Positions 15,861-23,218 of a DNA stretch of 44,082 nt are shown one piece after another. The position numbers and the translations under genes are program-made. The stretch is taken from contig JACRBJ010000055.1 of the NCBI GenBank assembly GCA_016234555.1, forward strand, positions 1 to 44,082. The letters run 5' to 3'. The stretch's first letter is position 1. Every line of letters starts with the position of its first letter. Source of the DNA: Chloroflexota bacterium. Its GTDB lineage: Bacteria > Chloroflexota > Anaerolineae > Anaerolineales > Villigracilaceae. The notes beneath the pieces were generated by a model that was not told the DNA's origin, made no database searches, and saw only the letters and a list, made by a program, of their open reading frames with translations.

Positions 15861-15914
15861 CACGGTCAAAAATTGCGTTTTTTCTGAAGGCGGAAAGCGC
15901 AATTTGTGACCGTG
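15861..15914. repeat. stem-loop copy 2 of the GGTCACAAATTGCGC element
   Basis: Arms 15861-15881 and 15894-15914 pair at 19 of 21 positions, with one A-G mismatch and one G-T wobble. The right arm and the loop end GGCGG match copy 1 at 4195-4244 on the same strand, while the TATAAT flank is on the opposite side. Confidence 0.8.
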
Positions 15915-16187
15915 TGCGATGTAACTCATCTAATAAGAAATGGCGGCAGTTTTGGAAATAAAGTCGCTTTTCAAGCAACCAACCAATAAAGCGCAAACTG
16001 GACGCGGGGCGTGCCGCCCGAAGGGACGGCGTGCGGTACGCCTCTCGTTTTACCTGCTCCCAAGCCGAATCCACGGCCGCCCAGGCAACGTCAACGCTCA
16101 CCGTTGGTGACTTATTTTAAGGTCGAGGAGGCGGGAATCGGGAGATTGAAAACACGCAGGTTGAAAAGCCCGCGTGTTTTTTATTTT
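15863..16187 (+). ncRNA. candidate structured non-coding RNA
   Basis: Within the 869-base gap between coding genes (15621-16489) no credible long ORF exists after 15787. The stretch starts at a TATAAT box, carries the stem-loop at 15861-15914, a GC-rich nested hairpin (GGCGT at 16008-16012 with ACGCC at 16038-16042, enclosing CCGCCCGAAGGGACGG), an imperfect hairpin at 16090-16111 (GTCAACG/CGTTGGTGAC), and ends in a T-rich terminator. I do not recognise it as tmRNA, RNase P RNA, SRP RNA or 6S RNA. An 84-codon minus-strand frame overlaps but looks like a shadow. Confidence 0.35.
16149..16187 (+). terminator. Rho-independent terminator
   Basis: AAAACACGC (16149-16157) pairs with GCGTGTTTT (16172-16180), followed by TTATTTT. 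No coding gene ends just before it on the plus strand, so it probably ends a non-coding transcript. The following 16188-16489 shows no gene and no promoter that I can support firmly. Confidence 0.7.
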
Positions 16188-16489
16188 GACTTGCTACCGT
16201 AAAAACTGCTTTCATACAGGGAATTGCTGACAGGCAGCGGGATTAAGTAATAATACGGATGGTATGCTTAAGAGAGATATACTAATATTGAGTTGTGTTC
16301 CCTTGTCTGTTTGGGCGCAGCTGTGAAGAATTGACCGGCGCCGGCCCTGTATCCTCGGCTTATCCGAAACGCTGCGCACTATCCGACAGCGGGAACGCTG
16401 CCTGAATGCAGGCGAAAATGATTACATCAGCAACCAGTGAAAACCAGGGACTTGGTCGAGGTCCTGAACCAATTGACAGGAGTCTGCGC

Positions 16490-17593
16490 ATGAGCGAACA
16501 CGACTACACCATTCTTGTGATCGACGACGAACCAATCACCCGCGCCACCCTCGCGGCGCTGCTCGAAAGCCCAAACTATCGTGTGGAAATGGCTGAAGAT
16601 GGGATCCAGGGATTTGAACTCGCCAGGCAGATCAAACCCGATGTAATCCTGTTGGATGTGATGATGCCGCGCATGAACGGCTACGATGTCTGCAAGCGCA
16701 TTCGCCTGGATGAAGAGATCAAGGAAGTACCCATCATCATGATCACCGCGCTGGATGACCACGACGCGAGATTGAACGGTCTCATGGCTGGTGCGGACGA
16801 TTTTCTTTCCAAGCCTTTCGACAGTCTCGAATTGAAGATTCGCCTGCACACCCTCCGTCACGTGGACCGGTATCGCCATCTTCTGGGGGAGCGTGAAAGA
16901 TTAAACAAGACCCTTGCCGAACTCTCGGAGAAAAACAAACAGCTTAGCGCCTTGTCCCGCCAGGTTCTGGAAGCGCAGGAAAATGAGCGTCGCCGTGTGG
17001 CGGTGGAGTTGCACGATGAGATCGGTCAGCTTCTTACAGGATTGAAACTCATCCTCGAACGCGGTCGGGAGGATGCGGCAAACGTACTATCGGAGGCGCG
17101 CGCAGTGACCAACGAACTGATGCAACGCGTGCGCGAAATGTCCCTTAACCTGCGCCCCACCGCCCTCGATGACTTTGGTCTCTCCGCCGCTCTCGACGGT
17201 CTCTTCAAACGCTTCACCAGCCAGACTAAAATCGTCATACAAAGCAACGTAAATCCCCTTGATGAACGGCGCTTCGATAAAAACATCGAAACCGCCGCCT
17301 TTCGCGTGGTACAGGAAGCGCTCACCAACGTCGCCCGTCATGCGGGTGTTCCAAAAGCCAACGTCACCTTGACGATTTCACCCACCCATTTACGAGTCTC
17401 CATTGCAGATGATGGCAGGGGTTTCGATATGACCTCAAGCGACACCACCGGCTCCACCGGCATGTCCGGCATGGCGGAACGCGTCGGTTTGGCTGGCGGG
17501 CAACTTTCCCTGCAATCAAAACCGGGGGCGGGCACGCTTGTCCTCGCCGACTTCAAATTAAAAAACGACGGAGTAGATCATGCATCCCATTAA
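16490..17593 (+). CDS. hybrid sensor: receiver domain plus NarX/LiaS-type histidine kinase
   Basis: A 367-residue cytosolic protein. Residues 1-125 form a receiver domain (D12/D13, phospho-acceptor D56 in VILLDVMMP, K108 in FLSKPF). A coiled linker (about 130-160) leads to a HisKA_3 dimerisation helix with H175 in VAVELHDEIGQ, then an ATPase domain with FRVVQEALTNVARHA and ADDGRGFD. No membrane segment or sensor is present, so it probably takes its signal from another kinase through its receiver. ATG 16490 has AGGAG at 16478-16482; the frame is open upstream without such a site. It overlaps its partner regulator by 14 bases. Confidence 0.9.
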   Translation: MSEHDYTILVIDDEPITRATLAALLESPNYRVEMAEDGIQGFELARQIKPDVILLDVMMPRMNGYDVCKRIRLDEEIKEVPIIMITALDDHDARLNGLMAGADDFLSKPFDSLELKIRLHTLRHVDRYRHLLGERERLNKTLAELSEKNKQLSALSRQVLEAQENERRRVAVELHDEIGQLLTGLKLILERGREDAANVLSEARAVTNELMQRVREMSLNLRPTALDDFGLSAALDGLFKRFTSQTKIVIQSNVNPLDERRFDKNIETAAFRVVQEALTNVARHAGVPKANVTLTISPTHLRVSIADDGRGFDMTSSDTTGSTGMSGMAERVGLAGGQLSLQSKPGAGTLVLADFKLKNDGVDHASH

Positions 17594-18227
17594 GGTCATT
17601 CTTGCTGACGACCATAAACTTGTGAGACAGGGCATGCGTGCCCTGCTCGATGCCCAGACGGAAATCGAGGTGGTTGGCGAAGCCAGTGACGGGCAGGAAG
17701 CCTTGAAACTGATCGAGACCCTGTCGCCGGATATCGCCTTTCTGGATGTGATGATGCCAAACTTGAACGGTATTGAAGTCGCCAAAATCGTCCGGGACCG
17801 CAAATCAAGGACAAGGTTGATCTTCCTGTCGATGCACGCCAATGCCACCTACGTGGTACGTGCCCTGCAAAGCGGTGCCCTCGCGTATGTGCTAAAAGAT
17901 TCCGACTTCTCCGAAATATTGCAGGCAATCCATAATGTTCTCGAAGGCAGGCGTTACCTGAGCGCCGCCATTGCCGATGAAGTCTTCGAAATGCTTTTGA
18001 ATTCCGATGTCGAAAAAGTGGATTCGCTGAACGTTCTGTCACCGCGCGAGCGCGAAGTGTTGCAACTCGTTGCCGAGGGAAATACCAATGCCGCCATCGC
18101 GGAAAAGCTGTCCTTGAGCGTGCGTACCGTCGAGTCGCACCGCGCCCACATCATGGCGAAGCTGCGGTTTGGCTCGCAAGCCGAACTGGTGCGTTACGCC
18201 GTGCAACAGGGTTTGATCTCTCCCTAG
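17580..18227 (+). CDS. NarL/FixJ-type response regulator
   Basis: A 215-residue regulator: receiver domain with D10/D11, D56 (AFLDVMMP) and K106 (YVLKDSD), then a LuxR-type helix-turn-helix (VLSPREREVLQLVAEGNTN...SVRTVESHRAHIMAKL). It is the likely output of the kinase whose 3' end it overlaps. Target genes are unknown. The last two bases of its TAG overlap the stop codon of a minus-strand kinase fragment. Confidence 0.93.
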   Translation: MHPIKVILADDHKLVRQGMRALLDAQTEIEVVGEASDGQEALKLIETLSPDIAFLDVMMPNLNGIEVAKIVRDRKSRTRLIFLSMHANATYVVRALQSGALAYVLKDSDFSEILQAIHNVLEGRRYLSAAIADEVFEMLLNSDVEKVDSLNVLSPREREVLQLVAEGNTNAAIAEKLSLSVRTVESHRAHIMAKLRFGSQAELVRYAVQQGLISP

Positions 18228-18418
18228 CTGGCAGGCAATACACATACACCAGAGCTGGGACCATCGCCCTCACTGCCGACGCGAGACATGTGGATTTCGC
18301 CGTCCATGCCTTCGATGAGAGTTTCAGCGATTGGCAGTCCCAGTTCACAGCCGGGGATGGTGGAGCCGCCGTCGCCGCGGAATTTCGCAGGACGTTTTTT
18401 CTTGAAAAGGCTGATCGG
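18224..18418 (-). pseudogene. C-terminal fragment of a histidine kinase
   Basis: The minus frame reads FRGDGGSTIPGCELGLPIAE, then TLIEGMDGEI and a Gly/Ser-rich stretch ending VCVLPAS. This is the final part of a HATPase_c domain, with the G2 box GxGLGL altered to GCELGLP. Only about 60 residues remain; the upstream part is replaced by the end of the GNAT gene. No start codon or ribosome-binding site belongs to it. It is best read as the remnant of a kinase lost by deletion, lying tail to tail with the intact two-component pair. Confidence 0.6.
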
Positions 18419-18420
18419 GT

Positions 18421-19020
18421 CTAATCGAACCGCTTCATCATCGCTTCCAGATTCTTCTTCACTTCCGCCCATTCCGAATCCAACACGGAATAAAACACCG
18501 AATGGCGGATACGCCCATCAGGGAGGATCATGTGATTCCGCAGGACGCCCTCCCACTTTGCGCCAATGCGTCCGATTGCCCGCTGCGAACGCTCGTTTAG
18601 CGAGTCCGTCTTAAGTTGCACGCGGATGGCGTTGAGCGTCTCGAAGGCGTAGGTCATCAGCAGGTATTTACATTCGGTGTTGACCGCCGTGCGCTGGAAC
18701 TCCAGTCCGTACCACGTGCCGCCGATTTCCAGCCCACGGTCCTTCGGCATCATGTTCATGTAACGTGTCGCGCCCGCCACCCGTCCGCTGGCAAGGTGGA
18801 TGACCGCAAAAGGAAGGTCTGTTCCCTTTTCGGCGCGGCTTAGGATTTCAAGCGCCCACTTCCGCAAATCGGCTTCATTGTTGATGTCACCATAGACCAT
18901 GAAGCGCCAGAAATCCTGTCCAACGCCAATCTCCGCCAGATGAGGAACGTGCGCCTCGCTCATCGGCTCCAAGCGGACGTGTTTACCAGTTAAAGTAATT
19001 GGGGTGATCCAATCGGTCAT
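18421..19020 (-). CDS. GNAT family N-acetyltransferase
   Basis: A 199-residue protein of the RimJ/RimL-like acetyltransferase type: VRLEPMSEAHVPHL at the start, FAVIHLASGRVAGATRYMNM in the central strands, LEIGGTWYGLEFQRTAVNTE, and NAIRVQLKTDSLNERSQRAI near the acetyl-CoA site. It transfers an acetyl group, possibly to a protein N-terminus or a small amine; the substrate is unknown. ATG 19020 has GGAG in front. The frame extends 12 codons upstream without a site, so the shorter start was taken. Confidence 0.9.
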   Translation of the reverse strand: MTDWITPITLTGKHVRLEPMSEAHVPHLAEIGVGQDFWRFMVYGDINNEADLRKWALEILSRAEKGTDLPFAVIHLASGRVAGATRYMNMMPKDRGLEIGGTWYGLEFQRTAVNTECKYLLMTYAFETLNAIRVQLKTDSLNERSQRAIGRIGAKWEGVLRNHMILPDGRIRHSVFYSVLDSEWAEVKKNLEAMMKRFD

Positions 19021-19039
19021 TTGCTGCTCCAAAAGTTTT

Positions 19040-19098
19040 GGACTCCGCAAGTTCAACTTGCGAGTATGTCATGTCAGAAGTAGAACTTCAGGACTCCG
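19040..19098. repeat. GGACTCC palindrome cluster, copy 1
   Basis: GGACTCCGCAAGTTCAACTT (19040-19059) continues GCG, and after a short gap TCAGAAGTAGAACTTCAGG (19074-19092) continues ACTCCG. It directly touches the murE stop at 19099. A related cluster with the same words on the other strand lies at 33470-33522. Confidence 0.75.
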
Positions 19099-20664
19099 TT
19101 ATCCCTGCAACCATTCTTCTTCACGCTTGTCCTGCGAAGGGAGGTAGGGCATCTTTTCACCTTCGATCCCCAGAAATTCGGCAAGCGCGGCACGCATGGC
19201 GGTACGGTCATCCCACAGATATTCGGTTTTACCAAAACACATGGATTGCTCGTGACCTTTTCCGCACGAGAGGACGATATCGCCCTCTTTTGCCAAACGG
19301 ATGGCAAAGCGGATCGCCTCGCCCCGGTCTGGGACGCGCCAAAAGGTCTCCCCTTCCACCCCACCCTTTGACCTCGCCCCCGCCGCCATTTCTTCGAGGA
19401 TTCCATCCAGCGATTCGGTGCGCGGGTCTTCGGCGGTCAACACCGAGAGGTCAGCCAGTTCAGCCGAAATCTCCGCCATCATGCGGCGCTTCTCCTTGTC
19501 GCGCAGTCCCGCCGAGCCGAAGACAGAAATCACCCGTCCCTTCGTCAGTTTTCTGCCTGCCTCCAAAGTGACCTTTAAAGCGTTGGGCGTGTGGGCAAAG
19601 TCCACGATGGCGGTGAAGTTCTGTCCAAGGTCAATGGGCTGCATCCTGCCTGGGATGCCCTCTAATGAAGAGATTCCGCGAGCAGCGACTTCGGGCTCGA
19701 TGCCCAAACCGTAGATGGCGGCGGTCAGCGCGGCGAGGCAATTCGAGACGTTGTATTCACCGACTAAGCTGCTTGATGTGGCTACGCGAAAATCTCTAGA
19801 GACGGCTGTATACGCGATTCCCGACGGACTGTACTTGATGTCTTCCGCGCGGACGTCTGATCCCGCTCCCAAGCCGTAACTCAACTTTGGGGTTTTGACA
19901 AAACCGTCGAGAAAGTTGAACGACTGGTCGTCGCGGTTGATGACTGCCAAACGCGGATTCCCCTGCGGCTTGGGACATGTGATCTCCAAACTTGAAAACA
20001 GGCGGGCTTTTGCTGCGCGATAGTTTTCGTAACTGCCGTGCTCGTCGAAATGCTCATGCGTGATGTTGGTGACAACAGCCACGTCAAACTCGCAGGCGTC
20101 TACTCGATGCTGGGACCAGCCATGGGATGTCGTCTCCAGCACGACGTGAGTCAAGCCCGCGTCCACCATCCGCGCCAGATACGCCTGCACGTCATGCGCA
20201 TCGGGTGTGGTGACGTGGAATCCCGTGTCCAGTACTTCATCCCCGATCACGGCATTGACCGTCGAGATCATCCCCGCGCGAATCCCAGCCGAAACGAGGA
20301 CTTTATAAATCAGGTTGCTGGTGGTTGTTTTGCCGTCTGTCCCCGTGACGCCAATCACCGTCAACTTGCGGGCGGGGAAGCCGTAGAATGCCGCCGCGAG
20401 CCAGGTGAGAGCTTGACGTGGATTTTCAAGGCCAACATAAATCGAGCTGGAAGACCGACCCACTTCCCCGACAACAGCAGCCGCGCCATTCTCGATGGCT
20501 TTGGGGATGTAATTGTGACCATCTGCAGAGCCGCCTTTCATGGCGACAAATAAAAATCCAGGCTTGACGGCGCGGCTGTCGATGGCAATGCCTGTGATTT
20601 CCACATCGGGGATGTTTTGGGGGACGGGAAAAGGGAAGTCAATGAAGAGGTTTTTGAGTTGCAT
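19099..20664 (-). CDS. murE: UDP-N-acetylmuramoyl-L-alanyl-D-glutamate ligase
   Basis: A 521-residue Mur ligase. It has the MurE N-terminal fold (ITGIAIDSRAVKPGFLFVA), the ATP loop GVTGTDGKTTTSN (105-117), the carbamoyl-lysine region YRAAKARLF, HTPNAL and a C-terminal domain with VLTAEDPRTE. It adds the third amino acid to UDP-MurNAc-Ala-Glu in the cytosol. The DPR pattern is close to the DNPR loop of diaminopimelate-specific enzymes but is not identical, so the amino acid (diaminopimelate, lysine or ornithine) is left open. No other mur genes are adjacent. GGAG lies four bases before the ATG. Confidence 0.93.
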   Translation of the reverse strand: MQLKNLFIDFPFPVPQNIPDVEITGIAIDSRAVKPGFLFVAMKGGSADGHNYIPKAIENGAAAVVGEVGRSSSSIYVGLENPRQALTWLAAAFYGFPARKLTVIGVTGTDGKTTTSNLIYKVLVSAGIRAGMISTVNAVIGDEVLDTGFHVTTPDAHDVQAYLARMVDAGLTHVVLETTSHGWSQHRVDACEFDVAVVTNITHEHFDEHGSYENYRAAKARLFSSLEITCPKPQGNPRLAVINRDDQSFNFLDGFVKTPKLSYGLGAGSDVRAEDIKYSPSGIAYTAVSRDFRVATSSSLVGEYNVSNCLAALTAAIYGLGIEPEVAARGISSLEGIPGRMQPIDLGQNFTAIVDFAHTPNALKVTLEAGRKLTKGRVISVFGSAGLRDKEKRRMMAEISAELADLSVLTAEDPRTESLDGILEEMAAGARSKGGVEGETFWRVPDRGEAIRFAIRLAKEGDIVLSCGKGHEQSMCFGKTEYLWDDRTAMRAALAEFLGIEGEKMPYLPSQDKREEEWLQG

Positions 20665-20689
20665 GAGGCTCCATCTGCCATGCTCTGAC

Positions 20690-20704
20690 GGGGCTAAGCC
20701 CTCG
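20690..20704. repeat. GGGGCTAAGCCCTCG word, copy 1
   Basis: A 15-base identical copy occurs at 39095-39109 inside a larger hairpin. Here it lies between murE and the ATP-synthase end. Confidence 0.6.
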
Positions 20705-20724
20705 CCAAAGCGAGATGTTAAAAC

Positions 20725-20780
20725 AAAAAGGGTCTTGGCAATTTTACCAAAACCCTTTTGACGACTAAAGTCGTTACTAC
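20725..20780 (-). terminator. terminator hairpin and CGACTAAAGTCG element after the ATP-synthase genes
   Basis: Read on the minus strand: AAAAGGGT and TTGG pair with CCAA and ACCCTTTT (20726-20759) with one mismatch, followed by a T-run. Directly before it, CGACTAAAGTCGTTACTAC at 20762-20780 runs into the stop codon of the b/delta gene. Together they probably end the Fo transcript. Confidence 0.75.
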
Positions 20781-21496
20781 TATTTCATCGCCTGGCGCAG
20801 ACCTTCGAGTTTTCCAGCAACAGAGCCATCGAGGACCTTGTCACCGATTTTGATGACCAGTCCGCCGAGGATGGAGGGGTCAACCTTGAAGGAGACTTCC
20901 TTCGCAGAGACGCTCTTCTTGACAGCCTGCTGTTCATCATTGGTGAGAGGCAGGGCACTGGTGACTTCGGCGGAGTCGCCCGTGAGGGACTCCGCGACGA
21001 CAACCTTGCCACCTTTGACACCAGAGAAGAACTCATCAATTAAGGCGCGCTGTTTCTTCTCGTCGAGGGCTTCGCCAACCAGTTTGTTGGCGGCGGCAAT
21101 CGCAAGGGCGGCAACCTGTCCGCGCAGATCACCGAGGATGCGATTGCGCTCAAGTTCAGCTTCCGCCATGACCGCTTCGCGAGCCTTGGCGGCTTCGGCT
21201 TCGGCGGCGGCTTTCACTTCCTTGCCAGCGGAGCCAGCGCGTTCGGTTGCTTCGCGGACCACCTTGCCTGCTTCCGCCTGGGCGTCAGCGAGAATTTTGG
21301 CAGCTTCCTTTTCGGCATTCGCGCGGGCATCGGCGGCGACGCGGGCGTCTTCCAAGCCTTGCGCGATTTTCTGTTTGCGGGATTCCATCATGTCCAGCAT
21401 GGGCTTGTAGACCCAGGCGTTCAGCGTGAGGAACACAATGGTGAACGCGATGATCTGGACGATGAGGAGACCTAAGTTAATACCAAGAGCTTCCAT
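20780..21496 (-). CDS. F-type ATP synthase subunit b fused to the C-terminal domain of delta
   Basis: A 238-residue protein. Residues 1-30 hold the single transmembrane helix (LLIVQIIAFTIVFLTLNAWV); 35-155 form the long charged coiled coil of subunit b. Residues about 164-238 match the C-terminal part of subunit delta (VTSALPLTNDEQQ...VDPSILGGLVIKIGDKVLDGSV). The helical N-terminal domain of delta is missing. The protein forms the peripheral stalk that holds F1 to Fo. Extended b subunits replacing delta are known in N-type ATPases, but the c subunit here is not Na+-type. AAGGAG precedes ATG 21496. No F1 gene follows. Confidence 0.85.
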   Translation of the reverse strand: MEALGINLGLLIVQIIAFTIVFLTLNAWVYKPMLDMMESRKQKIAQGLEDARVAADARANAEKEAAKILADAQAEAGKVVREATERAGSAGKEVKAAAEAEAAKAREAVMAEAELERNRILGDLRGQVAALAIAAANKLVGEALDEKKQRALIDEFFSGVKGGKVVVAESLTGDSAEVTSALPLTNDEQQAVKKSVSAKEVSFKVDPSILGGLVIKIGDKVLDGSVAGKLEGLRQAMK

Positions 21497-21512
21497 GTTT
21501 CAGGCTCCTTTA

Positions 21513-21755
21513 CTACACAACTTTGAAGAGCATGAGGAACGCGATAACCAGACAGTAGATGGCGATGGCTTCGGAGAACGCGATGCCAAGAATCATGTTG
21601 GTCAGCAGGTTGCCGTAGGTATCGGGGTTGCGAGCCATGCCCGTGAGCGCACCCTGCACACTCAAACCAATACCAACACCCGCGCCTGCGGCGCCAATCA
21701 TTGCCAAGCCTGCGCCAATATAACGTCCCAAAGCTGAAGCGGTTTCGAGGTCCAT
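21513..21755 (-). CDS. atpE: ATP synthase subunit c
   Basis: An 80-residue two-helix proteolipid. Helix 1 carries the Gly-rich GAAGAGVGIG, the loop is ARNPD, and helix 2 carries the ion-binding glutamate E62 in IAFSEAIAIYCLV. Residues that bind Na+ in sodium-type rings are replaced (Ile29 where Gln is expected, Ala63 where Ser is expected), so proton coupling is likely. The protein forms the rotor ring. It lies between atpB and the b/delta gene. Confidence 0.95.
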   Translation of the reverse strand: MDLETASALGRYIGAGLAMIGAAGAGVGIGLSVQGALTGMARNPDTYGNLLTNMILGIAFSEAIAIYCLVIAFLMLFKVV

Positions 21756-21786
21756 AATATATTAAACTCCTTTGATGATTTATTAG

Positions 21787-22812
21787 TTAGTGAGATTCTG
21801 CGTGCTCTTCGCCGTGACCCTGCGTTGCCTGCGCCATGAAGACCATGGTCAACATGCCGAAGACAAACGCCTGGATCAAACCGACGAACAATTCGAACAT
21901 CATGATCATCGCGGGCAGGATGGAGAATTTACCCAACAAACCGGCGACAATGGCGACCAACACGATGCCCGCAAACATGTTCCCGAATAGACGGAAGGCA
22001 AACGAGAGAATCTTCGAGAGTTCGGAGATCAATTCCAGTAAACCGACTAAAAAGTCCATCGCGCCAAAGAACGGGACTTTAAACATACGGCGGGTGTTAA
22101 AAAACTTGCTCAGATAGCCAATGCCCTGCGCACGGAAACCGATCACCTGAATCATCACCACAGAAATGACAGCCAGCGCGGCTGTGAAATTCAAGTCCAC
22201 GGAGATACCGCGCAGGAAGGGATACAGTACATAGTGGCCCTCTTCAGGAGTCAACATGCCCCATGCACCACCCAGAGATGCCACCGCATGTCCACCTTCG
22301 CCGTGCGCTTCTTTGATCAAGCCAATCGACTCGAAGCCAGGCATCAATTTGAGCAGGTTCGCAAACAGCACATAGATCATGATGGTCGCAAACCAGGGAA
22401 AGATCATCTTTGCATACTTGCCCGCTGAACCTTCAGTCAGGTTGTAAAGCATTTCAAGGATGGCTTCCACCAAGTTGCCAATACCGCGCGGTACGAGGTC
22501 GGTCTTCGCACTTTGCTTCAATGAACGGTTGGCGAAGTAAGCAATCACCATTAATAGCACAATTGTTATTGCCAGCGTGGGAAGCGTGTTCACCAAGTAG
22601 AAATCGCCAACCACAGGCAAGGTGAACAAGGGAGTGTAACTTAATTTCTCAGGCGCAACCACAATCTCTGGCTGAATAGCAGGGAATCCATCAATACCAA
22701 TTACCACTTCGGTAAATGGTATTTTAATTTTCCCACCGCCTATGAAGTAGCCCACAATCATCAGCACCAACACGACCCATCGGCGCCAGGGTCTTCGTTT
22801 TTCGTGTTCCAA
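21787..22812 (-). CDS. atpB: ATP synthase subunit a
   Basis: A 341-residue membrane protein carrying the essential arginine in the motif FAFRLFGNMFAGIVLV, next to LFVGLIQAFVFGMLTMVFMA. It forms the proton half-channels beside the c ring. A hydrophilic His/Gly-rich loop (HGEGGHAV) sits mid-protein, and the end is His/Glu-rich. The start is a TTG at 22812 with a strong AGGAGG (22819-22824) six bases upstream; no ATG gives a comparable site. It begins 15 bases after the atpZ/I-like gene ends. Confidence 0.93.
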   Translation of the reverse strand: MEHEKRRPWRRWVVLVLMIVGYFIGGGKIKIPFTEVVIGIDGFPAIQPEIVVAPEKLSYTPLFTLPVVGDFYLVNTLPTLAITIVLLMVIAYFANRSLKQSAKTDLVPRGIGNLVEAILEMLYNLTEGSAGKYAKMIFPWFATIMIYVLFANLLKLMPGFESIGLIKEAHGEGGHAVASLGGAWGMLTPEEGHYVLYPFLRGISVDLNFTAALAVISVVMIQVIGFRAQGIGYLSKFFNTRRMFKVPFFGAMDFLVGLLELISELSKILSFAFRLFGNMFAGIVLVAIVAGLLGKFSILPAMIMMFELFVGLIQAFVFGMLTMVFMAQATQGHGEEHAESH

Positions 22813-22827
22813 AGTCCGCCTCCTATT

Positions 22828-23106
22828 CTAAATCAGAGTATCTTTCTCTTCGGCTTCGTATTTTTCCTTCCACCGCGCCAGCGCTTTCCGCGAGGCATAC
22901 AGCATCAGGAGTACCGAGAGAGGGATTCCAGCAAACAACAACACCAGCGTAATGACTGGTTTCGTTCCAAAAATTTTGTCGAGCCATAAGCCGCCGAACA
23001 CAGAAGCCAGAATAACAACGAGGGTCAAACAACCAACCTGCCCGATCACAACGATCAGCAGGTTGCTTATCATACCATTTCGAGAGTTTTTGTCCGACTG
23101 CGTCAT
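22828..23106 (-). CDS. AtpZ/AtpI family ATP synthase accessory protein
   Basis: A 92-residue protein with two transmembrane helices (about 17-43 and 48-68) and a polar end. The pattern GLWLDKIFGTKPVITLVLLFAGIPLSVLLML is typical of the small AtpZ/AtpI-like proteins encoded just before atpB, which help c-ring assembly or Mg2+ supply. It is the first gene of the Fo group. No Shine-Dalgarno sequence precedes the ATG, but TATAAT lies eight bases upstream, which suggests a leaderless mRNA. Confidence 0.82.
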   Translation of the reverse strand: MTQSDKNSRNGMISNLLIVVIGQVGCLTLVVILASVFGGLWLDKIFGTKPVITLVLLFAGIPLSVLLMLYASRKALARWKEKYEAEEKDTLI

Positions 23107-23114
23107 GCGGCGCG

Positions 23115-23120
23115 ATTATA
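23115..23120 (-). promoter_or_regulatory. -10 box TATAAT of the Fo gene group
   Basis: Minus-strand TATAAT ends eight bases before the ATG at 23106. This gives the Fo genes their own promoter, separate from the nuo genes upstream, and predicts transcription start at or near the ATG. Confidence 0.55.
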
Positions 23121-23153
23121 ACTGACAGGTCAAAGGGATGTCAAACAGAAAAG

Positions 23154-23216
23154 ACGATGGACGATAGACCGTGGACTGCGGATAAATCCACCGTCCATTA
23201 TCCACCGTCCACGGTC
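23154..23216. repeat. GGACGATGGACGAT / CCACCGTCC palindrome cluster after nuoN
   Basis: GACCGTGGAC (23167-23176) pairs with GTCCACGGTC (23207-23216); further related words (GATGGACGATAG, CCACCGTCCATTATCC) lie between and beside the arms. It ends two bases from the nuoN stop and probably marks the end of the nuo transcript. Confidence 0.7.
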
Positions 23217-23218
23217 AT

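Noticed and set aside
15847..16101. An 84-codon minus-strand ORF
   Set aside because: GTG start without ribosome-binding site, spans the stem-loop and has no recognisable product.
15863..16187. Considered as tmRNA, RNase P RNA, SRP RNA or 6S RNA
   Set aside because: I could not find the conserved sequence blocks of the first three, nor the long bubble-interrupted duplex of 6S RNA.
21513..21755. Sodium-coupled ATP synthase
   Set aside because: The c subunit lacks the Gln and Ser ligands of Na+-binding rings, so proton coupling is more likely.
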